NCBI GenBank assembly: GCA_036939755.1
Contig: JALLAZ010000166.1
Coordinates: forward strand, 1-38,326
Reading direction: 5' to 3'
DNA from: Stephanodiscus triporus
Taxonomy: Eukaryota; Bacillariophyta; Thalassiosirophyceae; Thalassiosirales; Thalassiosiraceae
DNA: 38,326 bases
The position numbers were made by a program, and so were the translations under genes. The notes under the pieces are model-generated. The model was not told where the DNA came from and did no database searches. It saw only the letters and a program-made list of their open reading frames with translations. Shown here in pieces: positions 29,842 to 38,326 of the stretch (the stretch's first letter is position 1; each line of letters opens with the position of its first letter).

Positions 29842-32514
29842 ATGGCGAAGAAGTCCGCAGCCGCGGACGACAGCTCCGCCTTCCGAGACGATTACCTGGC
29901 ATCTTCGTATCCGTCGTCGTCGTTGTCGTCGTCGTTGTTATCGTCGCTGCGCGATGGCAACAAGAAGTCGACCTCCTCGGTGGCGAGCGCCGCGAACAAC
30001 GCGCCGCTGCGAGGGATCCTAACGAGGATCTTGGAAAGTCGGGACAACGAGGGGTGGAATTGTACGATTTCGGAGAGTCGGGGGGAGAACGAGGATGGGA
30101 GGGGCGATGGACTCCTCCTCCCTCCTCCTGCGCCGCCGTCGTCTTCGTCGGCTACTAAAACGGCGGATGATCATGATCCACTCCGGGGGATGTTGGCAGG
30201 GTACACTCGCGTCGGCGATGACAGTAATAGCAATAATGGAGGCGTCGGTCGCGACCATCGCACCCCGCCGTCGTCGAAGGGGAAGAACAGAGATAGGAAT
30301 GAGGACGAGGGGACGAAGGAGGAGGGAGCGGAGGTCACCGTGGAGACCTACTATGCCTCGCCTCTGCTGCGGCGCTCCCACGAGCGGGCGCTGGAGCGAC
30401 GATCGTTCATGGAGGAGATGAGGAAGACGTTGCCTATGACTCCCGCCACGAAAAGCGAATACGCGAAGGGGGGGGAGGGCAGGACAATGAGAGAGGATCG
30501 GGAGCGCGTCGGAAGCAAGAAGGCTGCGACCATGTCGAGCGAACAGGACGAGCCGCCGAGGCCGACGTCGATGCGCATGAAGAAGCTGTGGGATTTCGGC
30601 GATACCGAACAACGACCTCATCGCGCGGAAACACCGAAAGACAACAACATCATCGGCGACGGCGTCGGCGCGAATGATGACTACTGCGATTTGAACTACT
30701 ACACCAGCGGCAACGACGTCGACGACGTCGTCCGAGCTGAGCACGACAAATACGACGACGACGGGGCGACGTGGTCGCTGTCGAGAATCCGTCGCGAATC
30801 GCGTCGATTACTGACCAGACAGGCGAGGGATGACCTCCTGGAGGTGGAGAGATTCGCGACTGAGATGAAGGGGAGGATGGAAAGCCTGCGGCGACTCCAG
30901 CGCGGGCGAGAGGTGCGGGAGGAAAGCGGCGAGGGACCGCGGCGGGAACGGGAACCGGAACCGGAACGGGAACGGGAACGGGAACTGGAAATGAAATCGG
31001 AGCGAATTATCGCCACTGCCACTGCTACTGCTGCTACTAATGCTAGCACTACTTCCGCGAGGAAAAGGGAGGAGGATGCGGACGACGATATAGAGTCCTT
31101 GGCGCGCAGGCTCGTAGCCGTTAAGGCTCGTTCCTCTCCTGCTATTCGAGGCGGCCGTCAATCGAAAATTACAGGCGGCGAAAGAGATGTCAGCGACGGC
31201 ACCAATGATCCCAGAGATGGAGCAGGACTGCATCGTTTTCGACAGTCGAGGAGGGGAGAGGAAGAGGAGGAGGAGGATAAGAGGGAACAAGTGCTGCAAC
31301 GTCCACCTCAGCAAAGAAGTCGCGTCATCGACGACAGGGATTATGACGGATCCTCGAAGTCGGCAATATCGAGGACAACGGAATCATCATCGAACTTATC
31401 GCCATCCGATCTAGATCTAGAGAGGCATAGGAGTGAACACACGAAGAAGGAGCACAACGGAGACTGCGGTGATACTAGTGAGGAAAAAAACGGCAGTAGT
31501 GGCGGCATGGACGAGCTACTCGACAGCTGGTGGAAGATGCAGCAGCTTCGAAGACGGCACGAAAAACAACGGTGTGCCGATACGCCTATATTTAAGGAAC
31601 TCGTGGGCGAGCCCACGGTGGCGGAGGTTGATTCTTCCGCGTCGTCGATGATTACGCGAATCGGGCAGGAGCAACATCTGCTGCATCAGAGGCGTATTAG
31701 TGACGTTGTTGGGGCGATGCCGCCACCATCGCCACCGTCGAATACTGCATCGTCATCGCCCTGGCTAAAGGGTACTATATCAGCTGATACAGTTAAAACT
31801 CCTCCTTCGGGAACAACACCGGAGATGGCAAAGTTGTCACGTCATGAACCATTTCGTTCATCGCTGAGGAGTGGCCTACAGCAATCGTCGCCTATTATAT
31901 CTGTAAGTAGCAACAGTCTTCAAACTTCGTCGGACTTATCGGCAAATGTAAAGTACGCCGCGAGGAGGAGCTCCAAATGTGCTATGATACCAGAGAGACA
32001 TGAGAACAAAGCCACTTATTTCCCAACGAAAAGAAATACTGGCAAGATCGCCTCTGATAGTATTCGCAGCAACAACGAAAATAGCAGCGATGGACAAATG
32101 CCGCCGCCATGGTTAAAGACAACAACATCAAAAACATCATCGTCATCGCCAATCACCGGATCCGTTGTTAATACCGCAAATATGAATGACATTGCTCACA
32201 TTACCAAGAGAAGGATGAGAACGAGAACGTTGACGTCTTCTCCCGCCTCTTTGCCGGCACTGGCCGATGACAATGTTAACATCAACGGTGATAACAAACA
32301 CGAGAAAGTCAACGACGGCACCAAAAATGGCGATCGCGTCGATGACGGGTCGATGTTATCGGTCTTACTCCGACGTATAGAGGAGACGAAGTCCGGCTTC
32401 ACGAGAGCATTGCTGGATGGGAACGTCGAGGAACAAACGACTATGGCAAATCTGATGACGACGCTGGGGGAAGCGGCGATGACGTTGAGAAAGTTGGAAA
32501 CGACAAACGAATGA
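29842..32514 (+). CDS. Large disordered protein of unknown function (890 aa)
   Basis: Not recognised. A single frame with no introns needed, starting MAKKSAAADDSSAF. The composition is dominated by Ser, Arg, Glu, Asp and Lys. Two parts look ordered: a charged helix or coiled coil at about residues 312-390 (RIRRESRRLLTRQARDDLLE, then an Arg-Glu alternation with repeated PERE/RERE steps) and a C-terminal amphipathic helix at about 836-890 (SMLSVLLRRIEETKSGF). PPPWLK- and SSPWLKG-like short motifs recur at about 635 and 755. There are no signal peptide or membrane segments. The frame is longer than expected by chance, codon choice resembles the neighbours, and reverse-strand frames are fragmented, so I think it is real. 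Confidence 0.65.
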   Translation: MAKKSAAADDSSAFRDDYLASSYPSSSLSSSLLSSLRDGNKKSTSSVASAANNAPLRGILTRILESRDNEGWNCTISESRGENEDGRGDGLLLPPPAPPSSSSATKTADDHDPLRGMLAGYTRVGDDSNSNNGGVGRDHRTPPSSKGKNRDRNEDEGTKEEGAEVTVETYYASPLLRRSHERALERRSFMEEMRKTLPMTPATKSEYAKGGEGRTMREDRERVGSKKAATMSSEQDEPPRPTSMRMKKLWDFGDTEQRPHRAETPKDNNIIGDGVGANDDYCDLNYYTSGNDVDDVVRAEHDKYDDDGATWSLSRIRRESRRLLTRQARDDLLEVERFATEMKGRMESLRRLQRGREVREESGEGPRREREPEPERERERELEMKSERIIATATATAATNASTTSARKREEDADDDIESLARRLVAVKARSSPAIRGGRQSKITGGERDVSDGTNDPRDGAGLHRFRQSRRGEEEEEEDKREQVLQRPPQQRSRVIDDRDYDGSSKSAISRTTESSSNLSPSDLDLERHRSEHTKKEHNGDCGDTSEEKNGSSGGMDELLDSWWKMQQLRRRHEKQRCADTPIFKELVGEPTVAEVDSSASSMITRIGQEQHLLHQRRISDVVGAMPPPSPPSNTASSSPWLKGTISADTVKTPPSGTTPEMAKLSRHEPFRSSLRSGLQQSSPIISVSSNSLQTSSDLSANVKYAARRSSKCAMIPERHENKATYFPTKRNTGKIASDSIRSNNENSSDGQMPPPWLKTTTSKTSSSSPITGSVVNTANMNDIAHITKRRMRTRTLTSSPASLPALADDNVNINGDNKHEKVNDGTKNGDRVDDGSMLSVLLRRIEETKSGFTRALLDGNVEEQTTMANLMTTLGEAAMTLRKLETTNE

Positions 32515-34851
32515 GGTGAAGGAATGGACGGAGGATGGGTGACATGTTCCAGTGTGTGTAATATGCAGTGTGATGATGGATGAACAGAGAAAGAATAATA
32601 TGAAACGTTGCCAATTTGATTTGAAAAAAGACTTGAAGGATGATGTATGTGAGAAGTTTAGAGCGATCGACGGAGGCAAAGAGTAGGATAGTGCTGATGT
32701 TGATTCTAAGCTTTAGGGACTTTTATCAGATCTCATACTCTCGCCTGGATCTGGTCACATCAACTATCAGTTCAGACATAGCACCCCTGCTTGGGTCCTG
32801 TCCCTCCACCAAAGTGTCTGATCTTTGTACAACATCCCATTTGTCCGAACTTGGAGACATTTAATCATGAGTTAGTACTATTGATCAGCTAAATGAATTT
32901 ACCTCATCCTCATTGGGAGGTAATGACAACAAGGTGATAATTGAGCCAGCGTCAATGCTGCCATGGGGATGGTGGTCATTATTAACCTCTTCTATGGAAA
33001 ATTATAAACTACAAAATAATGTAGGTGGTGCACCACATGACCCTCTCAATCATAATTCATCCCTCCCATTCTTTGTCACTCTCCTGGATGCTCTCCTCCT
33101 TATCTGAAAGCATCAAGTCTGGTGGTATCATCCAGATTCTGCACAAAACAAGCTCAAGGATTGTCTACCAAATCTCTCCAAAGCTGTGGTGCATTGTGAT
33201 CATGGCATTTGTTCCCTACACGGAAACAAACACTGAGCTTCACAAAGAAGATCATGAAGCTGCATGCTGAGCTCAAGGTGGTCCACAAGCATCTAACTAC
33301 TGAGCTTGAAGAGGCCTGTGAGAGTCTGCTCAGGTGAAAGAAGAGTGGGATCCTCTATGGGGGACAAGAACAAGAGGAGCTAATTGGATGAGTGATCATT
33401 TATCCCACCAGCTCATTATTCTAGGACTTGAATCACCACAGATTAGATAAGATAAGATAAGATTAGATTAGAAGGCATATTTGCCAGAGGGTTTAAGTTT
33501 GCCTCTGGATTTATTGGGCTTGCTTGGCCGTCTTTTGTATCCTCCCACATTTCTGTGTCCTGCTACCAGGGAGTATCCTGCTTTGCTGAGCCACCAAGAA
33601 GAACATACACCAGGAGCATCAGAGGGAAGAGGACGGGTGGTACGTGTGTATCTATGCATGTGTTTTTGGGGGCAATGGTAGTAGTGGAGTGAATCGAGTG
33701 ATCTCCACCTCCACTGAGGAGAGGAGGTTGTAGCACCAGCCAACAATTGTGTTCTCAAAGTTGGATGAAAATGAAAGAGGAGTGAGTTACTTGATGTTGG
33801 CAAAGGCAAAGGTTATATTCATGTTGCACACCCAGGGGGAGAATTGGAGGTTGTCTTCAGGGATTATAGTTCCATCATTGAAGGTGGTCTGTCCAATGAG
33901 ATGAGCTGATAGCAGGTGAGGGCAAAATCACTTTGCAATCTGCCTAGGTTGTGACAGACCACACCTATGTTCTGTCTCACCAGTCACCGTGCCGTGGGCG
34001 ATGATCGTGGGTGTGAGGGCATCTGCTCCAAGTAGGTGGAGTGAGAAATGGGCAAGGGTGCACGCAAGTGCACATCATTGACACTGGAGATATGGAAACA
34101 CAGTTGTTGAGCAGCATGTTAAGAAAGCAGCATTCACTCTGCTTAGAGTCATGCTGTTTCCCCTGGTCAAAGTCAAAGACCGAGGACCAGGATGACAAAG
34201 ATGGTGTATTCAACTTCTGTGTAGTGTAGTGTGGCCTGCCATGGCATTAAATTTAGTGCTGCCTTTTAGCGATGCACATAATTGAGTGCCAGTTATTACT
34301 TTTTCTCTCCATCCAAGTTGTTGAGGAGTGCCGCCAACACCAACAATGCCACTACTACATAATGATAATGAAGAAATGTATTGGACCTCTTCCTCCATCC
34401 TCTTTGACTTAGAAGCTGACATTGATCCTCATTACATGGACGACTCATTCTTGCATTGTAGCCAGGACAGAGTGACAGTTGTGTCATCATGTCCAAATAA
34501 CGCACTGTCAGGCAACAGCACTGTTGTCAGTATGCTGCTCACTCATTGCAAATGGCGGCCACTCTGGGCTAGTACTAGAAGTACTATCATCCGGTCTCAT
34601 CATTTTATTTCTCCATTTTTAGCAATTAACCTGTTCTCATACTGGTACTTGAAATGCTAAAGAACGGACATGAAGTGAGTGAGGCCCAAAGTTGATCAGG
34701 CAGTCTCAGTCTCCTCTGCTTGCTGGGCAGACTTTAGTCAAAAATTGACCAATTGCTGCTCATACGAAGGAGAATAAATATTGAGCTTGCAAACCTTGGC
34801 TTTGGACACTAAAAATGGTGACGTGAGTTTTTGAGTTTTGTCCTCTGGGGA
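32515..34851. other. Gene-free, decayed repeat-like region
   Basis: Base composition changes from the GC-rich genes to AT-richer sequence. Only short ORFs occur. Two stretches look like decayed coding sequence on the plus strand: 33246-33340 (a helical stretch with HAELKVVHKHLTTELEEA) and 34100-34195 (VVEQHVKKAAFTLLRVMLFP). They are too short to assign. It is probably eroded transposon DNA. Confidence 0.4.
33441..33471. repeat. GATAA/GATTA simple repeat
   Basis: Six tandem GATTA/GATAA units (GATTAGATAAGATAAGATAA and continuation) inside the decayed region. Confidence 0.85.
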
Positions 34852-35310
34852 TACTGTACGTTTGGCATGAATTTACCACCCCCAAATTGAGGGCAAATTC
34901 ACCACAACCCCTGGTGGGCTAACCAACATATTTTATGGTTGCAAGGACTAGTTTAATGTGTGAACTAGTCCTTGCAACCATAAAATTTGTCGTGGCACCA
35001 CTGGAAGTTGGCCCTGAATTTGCCTTCAATAAGAGGGTCGGATTAACGAGAGAATTACTGACATAAATTTAAAATCTAAATTAGAAAACTGCTTAAGTAT
35101 TTTGAAACTAGAAATGAGAATCTGTTTAAGCAAAGGTGCTTCCTCCTAAGTAAACTACGATCAATCATATTTCAGCCAATAGTGATCACCATACCATGCC
35201 CCAAGTGACTTCCTATTTTTTCAACCTGCCGAACAATAGTCTCAGTGGGAGGGAATCAAAATTCTTGATTTACAGGGACCAGATGGTAAATTCATGCCAA
35301 ACATACAGTA
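34852..35310. mobile_element. MITE with 27-nt terminal inverted repeats (459 bp)
   Basis: The ends 34852-34878 and 35284-35310 are inverse complements at 26 of 27 positions (TACTGTAYGTTTGGCATGAA and continuation). If the outer TA is a target duplication, the element starts CTGTA, a form typical of Tc1/mariner/pogo-moved elements. It has no coding capacity. A foldback structure (34892-35024) lies inside it. The near-perfect ends suggest fairly recent movement. Confidence 0.8.
34892..35024. repeat. Foldback structure with a perfect 24-bp hairpin
   Basis: Arms 34930-34953 and 34963-34986 are perfect inverse complements (24 of 24, beginning ATTTTATGGTTGCAAGGACT) around a 9-nt loop. The pairing continues imperfectly outward to GGCAAATTCA (34892-34901) and TGAATTTGCC (35015-35024). 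Transcribed, it would form a strong stem. Confidence 0.9.
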
Positions 35311-35615
35311 CAAGATTAACCCCTATTGTGCATCGGGTACTTTTCTAACACTTTTTTTGGAAAAAGGACAGTCCTTAGTAAATCAGTGGTAATACTTTTA
35401 AACCTTGGTCTAATACCCCCAACGAGTGTCCAGTCTTTTTAAAGAGGGATTCATTCTGATTTGATTGATATATGACACCCCTACCTTCTGATGAAGTCTT
35501 CTAACTTCAACAGGGTTTATCCGACAACCAGCCCCAGAAAAAGCAAAAAAAAATCGATCGCACGAGTGTTAGATGGTAAATCCTTGAGGCCTATTGACCA
35601 ATAGTCTTCCTTAAC
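35311..35615. other. Intergenic region before the decayed transposase
   Basis: No gene. TCTAACACTTTTTT at 35344-35357 recurs at 38103-38116 beyond the transposase, and AGTGTTAGAT at 35566-35575 is its inverse. These may be remnants of the element's ends, but the match is short. Confidence 0.35.
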
Positions 35616-38078
35616 ATGTCAGGAAAGAGTCGGTGTGTCGACAAGTGCATTGTCGCTTACCTATTGCATTGTGCTGTCCAAGGTCGAGAGTGCCGGAGGC
35701 AATGCGGGCATGCGAATTCTTTGACAATGAGAGTAGCAACAGCAATGCCGGGAAGCAGATTGCGGTCCGCCGCGCGCTTGAGAAAGCAGCCGGAGGAAAG
35801 AGTAACCCCCCCCTCCCAATGTGATAAACATGTCAACAGTTGGGATGTTGTCCATGTCCATGATAAATGGCTGCAATTCGACAAGATCACCCTCAACGCT
35901 GCTGACGCTGATGCCGACGACGCCCCGGAGTACACGCTCAATGATATCGGCAAAGATGAAGTTAATCAGGAGGACCTTGAAAGCAATGCAGAAATGTAGG
36001 TTAAATAAGCTTGCCATGTCGGACTATGAAAAGCGTGCATTGATTTGTCACTATGTCAATGCAAATCTTCAGGGAATGTCACCATTGAAGATTGGGGTGA
36101 AGGGGGACATCCCTCTATGTGCATTTAAGTCGCTGTGTGTCGCGTTTGAGAGCATTGTTTGCATCATGCAGATCAACTCCAAGTCTGGAGAGATGACTTA
36201 TAAAAAGCTTGCAGTAAGGATCAATGCAGTGCTTCATCACGATTATAAGCAGAAGATGTTGCAACCCGTCTTTCAGGCTATGGCAAAGACCTTGGATGCA
36301 TCAACAATGCACGCCAAAGATTGGTGAGTTCTCTGGACAACAGAGGAAAACATTTCCTGTTGGTTCAACAGTTGGAAATTCGACTTGGTGGATCTTGGCT
36401 TTGCAGTGAGGGGGGCCGATGGGAAGGTGACAATCCCTGACAAGCAGCTGTATTATATCATCCAACTTCAATGAAACTTGCCTTTCACTTGATGGCTCTG
36501 AAGGACAAAGGGGAGGGCGCCCTCCCAGATGATGCTGCATGATCCCCGGTTGCCCTATTATGGAAAGCAGGCCAACAAGGACTTGCTGACTGCAATGCTG
36601 GTGTGCGACAGCAATGCTGCAGGAGAGGCTCTGCCCCCGCATTTCCAGTTCCAGACCAAAGCAACAACAGACGAGGGGAACGACTTCGCAACGAGGTGTT
36701 TCATCATGTTCCCTGAGTGATAGGGAAATTTGGGCATGAAGATGTGAAAAGATTTGACGCCACCTTTGGCCTAAACACAAAGGGGGGGATGGACGACAAT
36801 GAATTCAAACAGTACATTGCGAATTCTATTTTGCCCCTGTATCCTAACACCCAAGACAAGCCCGGGCATCGCCTCATTTTGAAGTGTGACAGTGGGCCAG
36901 GGCGGTTGCAGATCAAGCTGCTGGCCCAGTTGCATTACCTGGGGATCAATCTTTATCCCTGTGTACCAAACACAACTGCGGTGATGCAGGAGACGGATCA
37001 AACCTATGGCATGTTCAAAAGCCAATACATGGCAAATATTGAGAAGCTTGTCGATGAGCTTGTGAAACAGGATAAGACTGACACCATGCCTCAACACAAG
37101 CATGGACGGAGTTGATCTTGATACTGGTTTGGAGCTCCCATCGGCATTTGAGCTGGGATTCTCTTGTAAGCGTTGCCTTGACTCATGGGCAAAGATTGGT
37201 GCAGCGCCCCTCACTTGTACATGTCTTAATGAGCCTCAGGTGAGGAAGTCCATGAACTTAAACAAGGACTATGCTGAGCTTGTCAATTCCGTTCAAGAGG
37301 CAAATGAATACGCCGTCTACGCTCTGATGGGGTCAGGTTACGATGGTTCAATGTTTCAGGCATTGGTTTTGGTTCGGCCAGCTGATACTCGAATGGTGGG
37401 GGCATCACTGAGCGGAGGAGTAAGGAGCAGATTGAGTGATTGGCTCGTGCAAACACCCACGGTAAGAAGTTCTTTGCGAGGGGTGGGAGCCATGTCAGTT
37501 TGGATGACTTTTTCAAAGCTCAAGCACTTCTGGCAAGGGAGGAAGAGTTGGCCAAAAAAGAAAAGATAAAGCAGACTGTGCAGCTGAATGCTGAGCTGGC
37601 CAAGAAGGGGATGGCAATTTTGATGGAGAAGGCGGCTTGTTTTGAATCAAATAATTATAGTAATATGTCGACAAAGGAGTTGGATGTATTGATGCAGTGG
37701 TACAGTGTCAATAAGAAGGGGATGAAGAAGGCAGAGAAAGTGGCGAAGTGGAAGGAGATTCATCTCTCTTGTACAGCACCACCAGTGCATCACATATGGA
37801 CAGATGAGGACAAGGAAGAGTTGACAAAGCTCAAGGATAAGGGGATCAACATGTCGAAGAGCTATCTTGGTAAGTATGCTGCACTTCAGAAGAGGAATGA
37901 GGTGGCTGCTATCCTTGATTTTGATTTTATTGACAAGGAATGGGCGGCATTGAAGACGATGCAGGAGGCTGATGCAGCCAAAAGGAGCAAGGCCGCGGTT
38001 GTAAATGGGATTTATAACAATACTGGGGCGTCGGGGATGGAGAATGACATGATTGATTGCGAATCTGGTGCGCTGTAG
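35616..38078 (+). pseudogene. Decayed diatom-type DDE transposase
   Basis: A transposase gene split over several frames. N-terminal pieces carry SNAGKQIAVRRALEKAAGG (frame of 35633) and SDYEKRALICHYVNANLQGM, KGDIPLCAFKSLC (frame of 35821). TGA at 36325-36327 interrupts DW-VLWTTEENISCWFNSW. Frame shifts follow near 36470, 36525 and 36680; a second TGA is at 36714-36716 (HHVP-VIGKFGHEDV). The DDE core, GGMDDNEF and LILKCDSGPGRLQ to YPCVPNTTAVMQETDQ, lies in 36717-37115. Further shifts near 37110 and 37440 lead to an intact C-terminal part with helical Lys/Glu-rich sequence (MAILMEKAACFESNNYSNMS) ending at 38078. At least seven lesions rule out activity in cis. The family is a pogo/Tigger-like DDE superfamily transposase common in diatoms. 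Confidence 0.9.
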
Positions 38079-38326
38079 TTATAAATTGTAGCAGTAGAAA
38101 AATCTAACACTTTTTTCTGTGTTGTACACGACTAAATATTGAACGCAAAACAATGGGCGACGCCTAAACCAAGCGCAAGGATGATCGCCCATTGTGTGGG
38201 GATGATGTCGATGCGCTTGGTCTGGGCGCCACAATGATATTGATGATGCTAGGGGCAATTTCTGCACCACACCATGGTTGAGCGATTTTTTTGGCCAATG
38301 GTGGATCAGACGTGGGGTACTTACCG
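38079..38326. other. Sequence downstream of the decayed transposase
   Basis: No gene. Contains the nested inverted repeats at 38151-38228, possibly part of the transposon's end or of a neighbouring element cut by the window. Confidence 0.5.
38151..38228. repeat. Interleaved inverted repeats
   Basis: Two overlapping stems: CAATGGGCGA (38151-38160) pairs with TCGCCCATTG (38185-38194), 10 of 10; CGCCTAAACCAAGCGCA (38161-38177) pairs with TGCGCTTGGTCTGGGCG (38212-38228), 15 of 17. The stems are interleaved, so both could form only as a pseudoknot-like fold or alternately. This may be a subterminal transposase-binding region. Confidence 0.75.

Noticed and set aside
30019..30744. 241-codon minus-strand ORF
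   Set aside because: Arg/Val-rich shadow of the 890-residue gene, with no domain or plausible start context.
33441..33471. Possible CRISPR-like or telomeric repeat
   Set aside because: It is a short GATAA/GATTA simple repeat without spacers and does not match TTAGGG-type telomere units.
32640..34660. Several ORFs of 60-115 codons
   Set aside because: They overlap on both strands, lack conserved patterns, and sit in DNA that looks like eroded repeats.
35344..38116. TCTAACACTTTTTT copies as target-site or terminal repeats of the decayed transposase
   Set aside because: Only 14 nt and T-rich; the direct and inverted copies do not flank the gene in a consistent arrangement, so I do not call element ends from them.

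Overview
The window looks like nuclear DNA of a diatom, probably a centric, Thalassiosirales-like species; the species itself cannot be read from the sequence. Three things point there. Genes carry short GT-AG introns (65-272 nt) whose exon phases match. One gene starts with a diatom-type plastid presequence in which a hydrophobic segment ends in VDSFAP. The mobile elements (a cysteine-tailed piggyBac relative, a diatom-type DDE transposase, a non-LTR-like reverse transcriptase) are of kinds I associate with diatom genomes.

Layout. 1-4427 (-): a two-exon open gene, cut by the left window edge, joining a disordered N-terminus, a long coiled coil and a reverse transcriptase (RT). 5379-6737 (+): an unknown membrane-anchored protein. 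7233-12728 (-): a four-exon membrane-anchored GH78 alpha-L-rhamnosidase. 13263-14405 (+): a prolyl-4-hydroxylase-like 2-oxoglutarate oxygenase. 15102-20065 (+): telomerase reverse transcriptase (TERT) in two exons. 20640-21060 (+): a broken type I methionine aminopeptidase fragment. 21276-24296 (-): a transposase that joins a DEDDh 3'-5' exonuclease domain to a piggyBac DDE core and a cysteine-rich tail. 24794-25781 (+): a small three-exon plastid-targeted protein. 26121-29561 (-) and 29842-32514 (+): a head-to-head pair, a glutaredoxin-fold protein with a very long disordered tail and a disordered 890-residue protein. 32515-38326: a repeat-rich tail with a 459-bp MITE holding a perfect 24-bp hairpin, and a heavily decayed DDE transposase.

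The host genes (telomere maintenance, glycan hydrolysis, hydroxylation, plastid function) do not form a pathway; this is an ordinary gene neighbourhood invaded by several kinds of mobile element. The most unusual item is the exonuclease-piggyBac fusion. Next come the spliced coiled-coil/RT fusion and the TERT gene, whose single intron has two in-frame acceptors. All exon models were derived by hand from reading frames, splice dinucleotides and family resemblance; no transcript or database evidence was available.
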